A stretch of 11,138 bases of DNA from Opitutia bacterium (lineage in GTDB: Bacteria > Verrucomicrobiota > Verrucomicrobiia > Opitutales > Seribacteraceae): assembly GCA_002692605.1 (NCBI GenBank), contig NZLE01000035.1:39991-51128 (forward strand). Reading direction: 5' to 3'. Positions 1-7,556 of this stretch are shown piece after piece (within the stretch, counting starts at the first letter, position 1; the number at the start of each line of letters is the position of its first letter). The translations under genes and the position numbers were made by a program. The notes under the pieces were generated by a model. That model had not been told where the DNA came from. It saw nothing but the letters and a program-made list of their open reading frames with translations, and did no database searches.

Positions 1-222
1 CACGCTCATTCTACGCTTCAGAAATTGGCGGGCATGGGATACTTGAGCCAATGGGCCAGCGATCAGTTCAGTGACGTCTTTGAAAAGAATTCCTTCTACG
101 AGGAGTTTGGTGAGCTCTTCTCGCCACGGGCCGATCAAGCATTGGGGGATCGGCTCAATTCGAAGGTGAGCTCCGCCGAAGCGCTGACTCTTGCCCGTCA
201 GGCAATGAGTCAAGTTTCCTAG
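1..222 (+). CDS. C-terminal fragment of an unrecognised protein
   Basis: The reading frame is open from the left edge and ends at a TAG at 220-222, so only the last 73 residues are present and the true start lies outside the window. The visible part is probably alpha-helical and mildly acidic, with no membrane segment and no motif I recognise. The polyol dehydrogenase GTG follows after 11 bp, so the two genes are probably co-transcribed and may share a pathway. The ending faintly recalls the C-termini of TIM-barrel sugar isomerases, but that resemblance is too weak to assign a function. I am fairly sure it is coding, because of its position and frame, and unsure of everything else. Confidence 0.6.
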   Translation, partial: HAHSTLQKLAGMGYLSQWASDQFSDVFEKNSFYEEFGELFSPRADQALGDRLNSKVSSAEALTLARQAMSQVS

Positions 223-233
223 CGAACTTCAAG

Positions 234-1442
234 GTGGGTGGAACTTTCGTAGGATTCGGATTCGGAGCCATACAGGGAGGGTTGTTTCTGCCCTCGGCAT
301 TCGCCTCCGGGAATTTCGACCGCCTGGTGGTGGCGGAAATTGATTCGGAACTGGTTGCCCAGATTCGTCGCTCCGGCGGAACCTACCAATGTAACGTCGC
401 GGAGGCAGCGGGTTTGCGCACCGTCGAAGTTTCCGGATTGGAAGCTTACAACCCCTTGGTTGATGAGGACCGCGTGACCTTGTTGGAGGCGATTTCCGAA
501 GCCGCTGAATTATGCACCGCTTTGCCGAGCTTCACGCTCTATGATTCCGGAGATGCTTCGGTTGCCGCCTTGCTGGCCGAGGGTTTGGGACGCAAAGTTG
601 AGAATACCCAAGCTCCCTCCGCGGTCGTCTACGCGGCGGAGAACGACGCCCGGGCAGCCGCTCGTTTGAGAGAGGCCTGCTTAACGAGGAAGCCGTCCGG
701 CTTCGGCAACCGGGTGGTCTTTTCCGAGACCGTAATTGCCAAGATGTGCTCGGTGGTGACCGATTCTTCCCGCATTCGCGCCGAAGGCCTTGCGGCTCTT
801 ACGGAAGGTTCCTCAAGGGCCCTTTTGGTGGAGGCTTATGACAAGATTCTCATTGATGAGAGCGTACCTCCCGGATTCGAGCGAGGCTTGGACCGCTTCA
901 TTCCGAAAGCGGATCTAGGCCCCTATGCCCTGACTAAATTCTTCGGTCACAATGCGATTCATGCGACCTTGGGATTTCTCGCCAGGGACAAGGGAATGAG
1001 CTATATGCATGAGGTGCGGGAAAGCCGGGAACTCCTCACCTTGGCCAAGCGGGCGTTTGTCGAAGAGGCGGGTGTCGGCTTGAGGAAGGAATACGCAGAG
1101 GTCGAGGATGACCTTTTCACTCCAGACGGTTTTCTGGAGTACGCGGATGACGCCCTGGAACGTATGATCAACCCTTTTCTACGCGATCCGGTTGCCCGGG
1201 TGACTCGGGATCCGATAAGAAAGCTCGGCTGGGAAGACCGGATGCTTGGATCGATGAGGTTGGCCATCCGAGCGGGAACCGTACCCGCAGTTATGGCCCG
1301 GGCCGCCCGGATTGCCCTTGGCTTTGCGTGCCGGGAAGCTTCCTGGGACAAACCCGATGCCGCTTTGCGGAATATTTGGTCGGAATGGGAAGAGTCCGAT
1401 GAAAAATCTCTTTGTCTGGACCTGCTTTTGAGCTCGTCCTAG
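234..1442 (+). CDS. Mannitol dehydrogenase-family polyol/sugar-acid oxidoreductase
   Basis: This is a 402-residue member of the polyol-specific long-chain dehydrogenases, which interconvert a polyol and a ketose (or a hexonate and a keto-hexonate) with NAD(P). Seen: the N-terminus carries the family's Rossmann start at residues 6-18 (VGFGFGAIQGGLF), and residues K235, N240 and H243 have the same i, i+5, i+8 spacing as the catalytic Lys295/Asn300/His303 of Pseudomonas mannitol 2-dehydrogenase. The C-terminal half is helical, as the family expects. The length is close to that of mannitol-1-phosphate dehydrogenases (about 380-ish residues) and shorter than the 480-490 residues of mannitol 2-dehydrogenase or fructuronate reductase. 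GTG at 234 is chosen because it sits just ahead of the Rossmann strand; no strong Shine-Dalgarno precedes it. The substrate cannot be read from sequence. It lies 11 bp after the previous gene and upstream of the DeoR operator region. Confidence 0.85.
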   Translation: MGGTFVGFGFGAIQGGLFLPSAFASGNFDRLVVAEIDSELVAQIRRSGGTYQCNVAEAAGLRTVEVSGLEAYNPLVDEDRVTLLEAISEAAELCTALPSFTLYDSGDASVAALLAEGLGRKVENTQAPSAVVYAAENDARAAARLREACLTRKPSGFGNRVVFSETVIAKMCSVVTDSSRIRAEGLAALTEGSSRALLVEAYDKILIDESVPPGFERGLDRFIPKADLGPYALTKFFGHNAIHATLGFLARDKGMSYMHEVRESRELLTLAKRAFVEEAGVGLRKEYAEVEDDLFTPDGFLEYADDALERMINPFLRDPVARVTRDPIRKLGWEDRMLGSMRLAIRAGTVPAVMARAARIALGFACREASWDKPDAALRNIWSEWEESDEKSLCLDLLLSSS

Positions 1443-1465
1443 AAATATTTCGTATTCTTGGGTAA

Positions 1466-1487
1466 TCGAGGGTTGCCTTTCCCTCGA
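1466..1487 (+). terminator. Hairpin after polyol dehydrogenase (weak terminator or regulatory stem)
   Basis: A perfect 7-bp inverted repeat, TCGAGGG (1466-1472) and CCCTCGA (1481-1487) with an 8-nt loop, begins 23 bp after the polyol dehydrogenase stop. It is followed by A-rich rather than T-rich sequence, so it is not a classical rho-independent terminator on this strand. Its right arm overlaps the first copy of the 16-bp repeat, so folding and repressor binding could interact. The same arm sequence recurs at 10220-10239. Confidence 0.35.
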
Positions 1488-1519
1488 AAACGATCAAAAT
1501 CAATCGAAAACGATCAAAA
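1484..1519 (+). promoter_or_regulatory. Tandem 16-bp repeats, probable DeoR operator
   Basis: Two perfect copies of TCGAAAACGATCAAAA lie at 1484-1499 and 1504-1519, a period of 20 bp, about two helical turns. The second copy ends at the base before the ATG of the DeoR-family gene. Each copy contains the small inverted element TCG-AAAA-CGA (ATCG-AAAA-CGAT in the second). DeoR-family sugar repressors typically bind repeated A/T-rich sites with CG-containing half-sites, often at their own promoters, so autoregulation plus control of the downstream operon is the natural inference. I found no other exact copy in the window. Confidence 0.6.
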
Positions 1520-2296
1520 ATGATACGTGAAGCTTGCCCAGTTCTGGCTCCCCAAAGAAGGGAGCGAATTCGAACCCTTGTTCGGGAGGGTGTTGCGCGG
1601 GTCGAGGATTTGAGGAAGACCCTGAAGGTTTCCGTGGCCACGATTCGCAGGGATTTGGAGGTTCTGGAGGAACAGGGAAAAGTCCGACGGGTGCACGGTG
1701 GGGCGGTTTCCACCGAGAGTCGTCTGGAGGAATCTGTGTTTGATGACAAGACCACGCAATCGAGCAAGGAGAAACTTAGAATTGCGGAAGAGGCTTACCG
1801 AATGATCGAGCGGGAAGAGTCCATTTTCATCGATGGTGGAAGCACCACGCTGTTTTTGGCTCGGATGCTCTGCGATCGTAATGATCTCACGGTGGTTACG
1901 AATTCCTTGCGAGCGGCCTTGGAGTTGGCGGAGAAGGGACCTCGGGTCATTTTAACCGGGGGCGAGTTGCGCAGGATCAGCCAAACTATGGTCGGCCCGC
2001 TGACGAGCGCCGTACTGGGTCAAGTTCGGGTGGACAAAGCATTTATGGGGACCATGGGCTTTTGCCTGACCAACGGATTGACCACCACGGATCCCAACGA
2101 AGCCTACGTCAAGAACCTGGTTGCCGAACACGCCAATCAGGTGATTTTGCTGGCGGACTCGTCCAAAGCCGAGAAAGTGTGCTTTGCCAGGGTTTCGGAT
2201 TGGGACAAGGTCGACTGCCTGGTATCGGATGACAAATTGCCTCCCTCTTTTGCCAAATCATTACGAAAACTGGGTCCGAAAGTCCGGATGACCTGA
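1520..2296 (+). CDS. DeoR-family transcriptional repressor of sugar catabolism
   Basis: This 258-residue protein has both DeoR-family domains. A winged helix-turn-helix spans about residues 13-62, with the family signature around SVATIRRDLEVLEEQGKVRR and RVHGGA. A C-terminal sugar-phosphate sensor domain covers about residues 80-245, with DGGSTT at 105-110, a TNS motif and TGGELR. The family mostly binds phosphorylated sugars and represses the linked catabolic operon. ATG at 1520 is the only plausible start: no other ATG, GTG or TTG lies between the in-frame stop at 1463 and the HTH. It has no Shine-Dalgarno, because the bases upstream are the operator repeat. It is the first gene of the run that continues with E2 after 34 bp. 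Family assignment is secure; the effector is unknown but is probably an intermediate made by the neighbouring enzymes. Confidence 0.92.
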   Translation: MIREACPVLAPQRRERIRTLVREGVARVEDLRKTLKVSVATIRRDLEVLEEQGKVRRVHGGAVSTESRLEESVFDDKTTQSSKEKLRIAEEAYRMIEREESIFIDGGSTTLFLARMLCDRNDLTVVTNSLRAALELAEKGPRVILTGGELRRISQTMVGPLTSAVLGQVRVDKAFMGTMGFCLTNGLTTTDPNEAYVKNLVAEHANQVILLADSSKAEKVCFARVSDWDKVDCLVSDDKLPPSFAKSLRKLGPKVRMT

Positions 2297-2315
2297 AACC
2301 TTACAAGCCAAGAAG

Positions 2316-2321
2316 AAGGAG
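2316..2321 (+). promoter_or_regulatory. Strong Shine-Dalgarno for E2
   Basis: AAGGAG lies 9 nt before the ATG at 2331 and fixes the E2 start. It is one of two clear Shine-Dalgarno sequences in the run; the other (CAGGAG, near 9400) precedes the SDR gene. DeoR, E3 and E1 lack comparable sites. Confidence 0.75.
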
Positions 2322-2330
2322 AAGATAACC

Positions 2331-3680
2331 ATGGCCACACCTATCATCATGCCTCGCCAAGGACAATCGGTCGAGAGTTGCATTCTTACGGAATGGAAAG
2401 TTGAAGTTGGGCATGAGGTTGCCGAAGGGGAAGTCCTTGCGGTCATTGAAACCGACAAAGCCAGCTTCGATCTCGAATCCACGGCTTCGGGAAAAGTTCT
2501 GGCGCTGTTTTGGGAAGCGGATGATGACGTCCCTGTTTTGGCGAACGTCGCCGCTATTGGAGAAGAGGGGGAAAACGTCGACGACCTTCGTCCGGCTGGA
2601 GCGGAACCTTCCGCGCCACCCGCCGCGGACCCGGAACCTTCTTCGAGTCCCGGCCCCGCGAACCCTCCCGGCCCCGCAACGGAAGTCACAAACTCCGAAC
2701 CATCGCATTTCGCATCTGCGGGATCCGGAGCGGGAATCAGCCCACGAGCCCGAAAGGTCGCCATGAGGCACGGAATTGATCCCGAAACCTTGGAGGGAAG
2801 CGGTCCCGGCGGTCGAGTGATCGAACGAGACGTTGAAGCCGCTCGCCTCGGTCGCCCCCGTTTGAGCGCGAGCGCCGCGGTTCGGGCTCGCGAAGAGGGA
2901 TTGGAGCCACCTCGTCGAGGCAGTGGTCTTGCTGGAATGGCGCTGGCTTCGGACATGAAACAACCGGGTGCGATTGAGGGGGCCGAAATTCAACCGGTCA
3001 AAGGCATTCGCAAGGTCATTGCCGAACGGATGATGCAATCCTTGCAATCGACCGCTCAGCTTACCTTGCACGCTTCCTTCGAACTGACCGCCGCTCAGGC
3101 CTTCCGCAAACAAAGGCAGGAGGAGGGAAAAGCCAAGGTTTCCCTGAACGACCTGATTGCCCATGGCATAATCCAAGCCCTGTCCTCCCACCCGCAGATG
3201 AATGCCCATTTTTTGGGAGACCGGATCGCAACCTTTGAAAAAGTTCACTTGGGCGTGGCTGTGGATACCCCCAAGGGACTCCTGGTTCCCGTGGTTCGAG
3301 ACGCTTCCGATCTTTCCCTTGACGATCTGTCTTCCTCCATCAAGAAAGTGGCCATTGCCTGCCGTGAGGGAACGATATCGCCGGATGATCTGAGCGGTGG
3401 TTCCTTCACCCTGACCAACTTGGGTATGCTTGGAGTCGAGACCTTCACCCCGGTATTGAACGCTCCGGAGGTGGCCATTCTTGGCGTGGGAGGGATTACG
3501 CTTAAGCCCAAAAGGCTGGAATCGGGCGAGGTGGTCTATGCGGATTTTCTTCCGCTGAGTCTGACGATTGATCATCAGGCGATTGACGGCGCTCCTGCCG
3601 CTCGATTCTTGCAAACCTTCGTTTCACACCTCGAGCAAAATCCCGGGGAAGAACTTTCAAAAACCATAGAAGAAGCATAA
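2331..3680 (+). CDS. Dihydrolipoamide acyltransferase (E2) of a 2-oxoacid/acetoin dehydrogenase-type complex
   Basis: E2 forms the core of the complex and passes the acyl group from E1 to CoA through a lipoyl arm. The 449 residues show a lipoyl domain (about 3-78) with the lipoylated lysine K43 in ETDKAS. A Pro/Ala/Glu-rich linker (about 84-130) follows, then a peripheral-subunit-binding domain (136-171, with GSGPGGRV and RDV), a second degenerate copy of that domain (about 178-209), and a catalytic domain (about 215-445). The active-site motif is DHQAIDG, with H415 and D419. The family more often has DHRxxDG, so the Arg is replaced by Gln. An AAGGAG Shine-Dalgarno at 2316-2321, 9 nt before the ATG, supports this start. 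E3 follows after only 3 bp. Whether the acyl group is acetyl or something else cannot be read from sequence. Confidence 0.93.
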   Translation: MATPIIMPRQGQSVESCILTEWKVEVGHEVAEGEVLAVIETDKASFDLESTASGKVLALFWEADDDVPVLANVAAIGEEGENVDDLRPAGAEPSAPPAADPEPSSSPGPANPPGPATEVTNSEPSHFASAGSGAGISPRARKVAMRHGIDPETLEGSGPGGRVIERDVEAARLGRPRLSASAAVRAREEGLEPPRRGSGLAGMALASDMKQPGAIEGAEIQPVKGIRKVIAERMMQSLQSTAQLTLHASFELTAAQAFRKQRQEEGKAKVSLNDLIAHGIIQALSSHPQMNAHFLGDRIATFEKVHLGVAVDTPKGLLVPVVRDASDLSLDDLSSSIKKVAIACREGTISPDDLSGGSFTLTNLGMLGVETFTPVLNAPEVAILGVGGITLKPKRLESGEVVYADFLPLSLTIDHQAIDGAPAARFLQTFVSHLEQNPGEELSKTIEEA

Positions 3681-3683
3681 AGA

Positions 3684-5027
3684 ATGAAATATGATTTTGC
3701 AGTCATTGGGGCCGGCCCCGCCGGGTACGTCGCCGCCAAGAAAGCCGCCGCCGCGGGTTTGAAGACCCTACTGGTGGAAAAGAAAAAGCTCGGAGGGGTC
3801 TGTCTGAACGAAGGATGCGTGCCATCCAAAACCCTCCTTCAGGCAGCGAAGACCTATCACCATGCCAAGCATGGTTCGATTTTCGGCGTGGAGGTGGAGG
3901 GCTTGAGCTTCGATTTCCCCAAGGCCCATGCTCATAAGAATCAAGTCATGGATCGCATGCGGGACGGGATTGCAGGTTTGATGAAAAAATACAAGGTCGA
4001 GGTCATCGAGGGCGATGCCCGTCTGCTGCCCGGGCTTAAAATCTCGGTGAATGGAGAAACTCATGAAGCCGATAACGTTTTGCTTTGTACCGGATCCTCT
4101 CCGGCCAAACCTCCGATTCCGGGGATTGATTCCGAACAGGTCGTCGATTCCACCGGCATCCTCAACCGTGAAAACCTCCCCGATCGATTGATCATTGTCG
4201 GTGGAGGCGTGATCGGCTGTGAATTTGCCTGCATGTACGCATCGGTTGGCGTTCCGGTTACGGTGCTGGAGGCAATGTCCGAGATCTGTCCTAATTTGGA
4301 TAAGGACGTGGCCGCGGTTCTCCGTGAGGAGCTCACCGGCAAGGGAGTGGAGTTCAAATTGAACACCACAGTCGAATCCATCGAGCCCAACTCGGTCAAG
4401 TACGCAAACTCCGAAGGCAGTGGAAGCGTGGACGGTGATTTGGTGCTCGTAGCCACCGGTCGCAAGCCCAACGTTTCGGATTTGGGACTGGAGGATCTGG
4501 GGTTGGATTTTGATGCCCGGGGAGTCCGCGTGAATGACAAGGGAGCCACGAACGTTCCCGGTTTGTGGGCTGCAGGAGACGTTACCGGACAGGCCTGGTT
4601 GGCTCATTCGGCGAGCCGTATGGCCGAAGTCGTGGTCAATAACCTGAACGGACGAGTCGACCATATGCGTTTCGACAAGATGCCCGCCGTGGTGTATACC
4701 AGCCCTGAAGTGGCGGTCGTGGGCTTGACCAAGGAGGAGGCCGAGGCCAAGGGTTTGAAGGTCAAGGTTGGTCGCATTCCCATGAAAATCAATGCCCGTT
4801 ATCTTGCCGAAAACCCGGACGAAGCCGGACTATGCAAGGTTGTGCTGGAAGCGGAAACGAGACGACTGCTCGGCGTTCATATGGTTGGTGGAGCCTGTTC
4901 CGAAATGATCTTCGGCGCCACCGCAATGTTGGAAACCGAATTGAGGGAAGATGAAATCGAAGAAATCGTTTTTCCACATCCCACCACTTCCGAAATCATG
5001 AAGGACGTCTTTATGGCCGTTCGTTAA
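3684..5027 (+). CDS. lpdA: Dihydrolipoyl dehydrogenase (E3)
   Basis: E3 is the FAD-dependent disulfide oxidoreductase that reoxidises the dihydrolipoyl arm of E2 and makes NADH. The 447-residue protein has the FAD-binding GAGPAG motif (9-14), the redox-active disulfide C40/C45 in GGVCLNEGCVPSK, and a second Rossmann motif for NAD (VGGGVIGCE). It also has the ATGRKPN and AAGDV FAD contacts, and the C-terminal dimer-interface His-Glu pair H432/E437 in HPTTSE. It is slightly shorter than the usual 460-475 residues but no key residue is missing. It starts 3 bp after the E2 stop, so translational coupling is likely. Being encoded with E1 and E2, it is probably dedicated to this complex rather than being the housekeeping copy. 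The symbol lpdA is a family name, not a claim of orthology. Confidence 0.95.
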   Translation: MKYDFAVIGAGPAGYVAAKKAAAAGLKTLLVEKKKLGGVCLNEGCVPSKTLLQAAKTYHHAKHGSIFGVEVEGLSFDFPKAHAHKNQVMDRMRDGIAGLMKKYKVEVIEGDARLLPGLKISVNGETHEADNVLLCTGSSPAKPPIPGIDSEQVVDSTGILNRENLPDRLIIVGGGVIGCEFACMYASVGVPVTVLEAMSEICPNLDKDVAAVLREELTGKGVEFKLNTTVESIEPNSVKYANSEGSGSVDGDLVLVATGRKPNVSDLGLEDLGLDFDARGVRVNDKGATNVPGLWAAGDVTGQAWLAHSASRMAEVVVNNLNGRVDHMRFDKMPAVVYTSPEVAVVGLTKEEAEAKGLKVKVGRIPMKINARYLAENPDEAGLCKVVLEAETRRLLGVHMVGGACSEMIFGATAMLETELREDEIEEIVFPHPTTSEIMKDVFMAVR

Positions 5028-5061
5028 CGCACTTGCCCAATCTCAAACTTTTCAATTCGTC

Positions 5062-7515
5062 ATGCCAAAGTCACAAATCGTAGAACCTGCGGAAGAACGC
5101 AAAGCCGGAAGCATTCCATTTGCCGAAATTCCCCTTAATCAATACCAACAGGATCTGGCCAAGGAAAAGGAGGCCTATGGAGCCGACGCCCTGGTCGGGA
5201 TGTACGAGGATATGCTCCTGATACGAGAATTCGAAAGCATGCTTCAGAGTATCAAGACGCAAGGCTCCTATGAGGGGATCGAGTATGATCACAAAGGTCC
5301 GGCTCACCTTTCCATCGGTCAGGAAGCATCCGCAGTCGGTCAGGCATTTCTGCTGGACGTGGACGATCATATCCTCGGTTCTCACCGCTCCCATGGAGAA
5401 ATTCTCGCCAAGGGTATGTCTTCGATACGCAAGCTTGATGATGATGCGCTTTTGGAGATTATGAAAAATTTCCTCGGAGGGGACTGTTTTCGAATCGTCG
5501 AAAAGGAAGATTCGAGAGACGTCAAGGATCTAGCGAGGAACTTTCTCCTATACGGAGCTCTTGCCGAAATTTTCGGACGAGAGAACGGATTCAATCGTGG
5601 CTTGGGCGGATCGATGCATGCGTTTTTCCCTCCGTTTGGAATTCTTCCCAACAACGCCATCGTTGGCGGATCCGCGGACATTGCCATGGGAGCGGCGCTT
5701 TTCAAAAAGGTGAACCGTAAGAGTGGAATCGTAATTTCCAACGTGGGAGACGCTTCCATGGGCTGCGGACCGACTTGGGAAGCGATGAATTTCGCTTCCA
5801 TGAGACAGTTCAGAGAGTTGTGGGATGAGACAATGAGAGGCGGTCTTCCGATCATCTTCAACTTCATGAACAATTTTTATGGCATGGGGGGCCAGACCGC
5901 CGGGGAAACCATGGCTTTCGATTATCTTGCCCGAGTCGGAGCGGGGGTGAACCCCGAATCCATGCATGCCGAGCGAGTGGACGGATACAACCCTCTTGCG
6001 GTGGTTGATGCCATCAAGCGGAAGAAGGCTTTGATTGAGAATGGTGACGGACCGGTCCTGCTCGAAACCATCACATATCGCTATTCCGGGCACTCGCCTT
6101 CCGATGCGTCCTCTTATCGATTGAAGGAAGAGATTGACGCTTGGCAAGCCATTGACCCTCTTCATGCCTATGCAAAGGAACTGATGGACGGCGGGATGCT
6201 TTCGGAGGAGGGGATCGATCAAAGGCAGGCGGACGTGACCAAGGCAATGACTCAGGCGTATCGTCTGGCTTCGGATCTCGAAGTGTCCCCACGTCTGGCT
6301 TCCGAAAAAATCGGTGGACTCATGTTCTCCAAGAGAAAAGTCGAGAATTATGATCCGGAGCGTACACCCGAATTGATTCTAAAAGCCGAGGAAAACCCCC
6401 GTGTGCAAGCTTTGGCAAAAAAGTCCCGAGCGGGCGTCATCGACGGAAAGCCGGTATCCAAAAACAAGGTCTTTCAATACCGCGACGCAATTTTCGAAGC
6501 CGCCTTCCATCGCTTTCAGAATGACTCGACCCTTGTCGCTTATGGAGAGGAAAACCGGGATTGGGGTGGGGCTTTTGCCTGTTATCGCGGCTTGACCGAG
6601 TCTCTTCCCTATCACCGCCTTTTCAACTCTCCGATTTCCGAGGCGGCGATCGTGGGGAGCGCGGTTGGATACGCTCTTGAGGGCGGTCGGGCTTTGGTTG
6701 AATTGATGTACTGTGACTTCATGGGGAGGGCGGGAGATGAAATCTTCAACCAATTGGCAAAGTGGCAAAGCATGTCTGCCTGCATTCTGGAAATGCCGGT
6801 TGTCTTGCGTGTTTCGGTAGGCTCGAAATACGGCGCTCAGCATTCTCAGGATTGGAGCGCCATTGTCAGTCACATTCCCGGATTACAGGTTGTTTTTCCT
6901 TCCACTCCTTATGATGCCAAGGGAATGCTCAACACCGCTCTGGCCGGCAGTGACCCGGTGATTTTCTTCGAAAGCCAAAGGCTTTACGACATTGGGGAGC
7001 TTTTTGAAAAGGAGGTTCCTGCGGACTACTATGAGATTCCCTTTGGCCCGCCCGCTCAAAGAAGGGTGGGGAAGGACCTGACCATGATAACGGTCGGAGC
7101 GACCATGTATCGAGCGCTAGAGGCGGCGGACGTTTTGGAGCAAAAGTACGGACTCACGGTTGATTTCTTCGATTGTCGATCGATCAATCCCCTGGATTAC
7201 GACCCGCTCATCGAATCGGTCCGCAAGACCGGTAAGGTCGTCCTCTCTTCGGATGCCTGCGAGCGTGGTTCGGTTATGCATGACATCGCATCGAACCTCA
7301 GTCAGCTCGCCTTTGACGAATTGGATGCTCCCCCCGTGGTCGTGGGTTCGCGAAATTGGATCACTCCGTGCGCCGAGGTCGAATCCGATTTCTTTCCGCA
7401 GCCTGAATGGATCGTGGATGCGGTTCACGAAAGAATCATGCCCTTGCCGGGCCATCAATTGAGCACCAACCCGACTACGGGTGAGTTATTGAAAAGGCAA
7501 CGAGCGGGCATTTGA
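5062..7515 (+). CDS. Fused alpha/beta E1 component, TPP-dependent 2-oxoacid/acetoin dehydrogenase type
   Basis: This 817-residue protein joins E1 alpha and E1 beta in one chain. The alpha half (about 40-410) has HLSIGQEASAVG, SHRSHGE, a TPP/Mg motif of G229-D230-A231 with N270-N271 and then YGMGGQT, and a YSGHSPSD segment. That last segment matches the PDH E1 alpha phosphorylation-loop region with its active-site His. The beta half (about 470-815) has GEENRDWGGAF, the PISEAA motif whose Glu activates TPP, and AQHSQDW, followed by the C-terminal transketolase-like domain. These features are closer to pyruvate/acetoin E1 than to E. coli AceE. E1 decarboxylates a 2-oxoacid, or cleaves an alpha-hydroxyketone, and acylates the lipoyl group of E2. 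Oddities are a spacing of about 40 residues between GDA and NN and an insert after the SHRSHGE region. It starts 34 bp after E3 without a clear Shine-Dalgarno. The substrate is unknown. Confidence 0.92.
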   Translation: MPKSQIVEPAEERKAGSIPFAEIPLNQYQQDLAKEKEAYGADALVGMYEDMLLIREFESMLQSIKTQGSYEGIEYDHKGPAHLSIGQEASAVGQAFLLDVDDHILGSHRSHGEILAKGMSSIRKLDDDALLEIMKNFLGGDCFRIVEKEDSRDVKDLARNFLLYGALAEIFGRENGFNRGLGGSMHAFFPPFGILPNNAIVGGSADIAMGAALFKKVNRKSGIVISNVGDASMGCGPTWEAMNFASMRQFRELWDETMRGGLPIIFNFMNNFYGMGGQTAGETMAFDYLARVGAGVNPESMHAERVDGYNPLAVVDAIKRKKALIENGDGPVLLETITYRYSGHSPSDASSYRLKEEIDAWQAIDPLHAYAKELMDGGMLSEEGIDQRQADVTKAMTQAYRLASDLEVSPRLASEKIGGLMFSKRKVENYDPERTPELILKAEENPRVQALAKKSRAGVIDGKPVSKNKVFQYRDAIFEAAFHRFQNDSTLVAYGEENRDWGGAFACYRGLTESLPYHRLFNSPISEAAIVGSAVGYALEGGRALVELMYCDFMGRAGDEIFNQLAKWQSMSACILEMPVVLRVSVGSKYGAQHSQDWSAIVSHIPGLQVVFPSTPYDAKGMLNTALAGSDPVIFFESQRLYDIGELFEKEVPADYYEIPFGPPAQRRVGKDLTMITVGATMYRALEAADVLEQKYGLTVDFFDCRSINPLDYDPLIESVRKTGKVVLSSDACERGSVMHDIASNLSQLAFDELDAPPVVVGSRNWITPCAEVESDFFPQPEWIVDAVHERIMPLPGHQLSTNPTTGELLKRQRAGI

Positions 7516-7556
7516 GCAATCCCGAGAAACTTTCATGCCCGAGTGACACTTTGATT

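Noticed and set aside
1..222. Assignment of the left-edge fragment as a sugar isomerase
   Set aside because: The similarity to isomerase C-termini is a vague helical pattern without any diagnostic residue.
1473..1501. Sigma-70 promoter (TTGCCT with a 17-bp spacer) for the DeoR gene
   Set aside because: The matching -10 (AAAATC) is only 2 of 6 to consensus, so no promoter is called here.
2301..3614. Long minus-strand open frame (437 codons) opposite E2
   Set aside because: It mirrors the codon pattern of a clearly conserved E2 gene, has no recognisable domain, and the plus-strand motifs are unambiguous.
3768..4664. Minus-strand open frame (298 codons) opposite E3
   Set aside because: It is a shadow frame of a well-conserved E3 with intact active-site motifs; nothing in it resembles a protein family.
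5062..7515. Frameshift or assembly fusion of separate E1 alpha and beta genes
   Set aside because: The frame is continuous, both halves are complete, and natural alpha/beta fusions of about 650-820 residues are known in this family.
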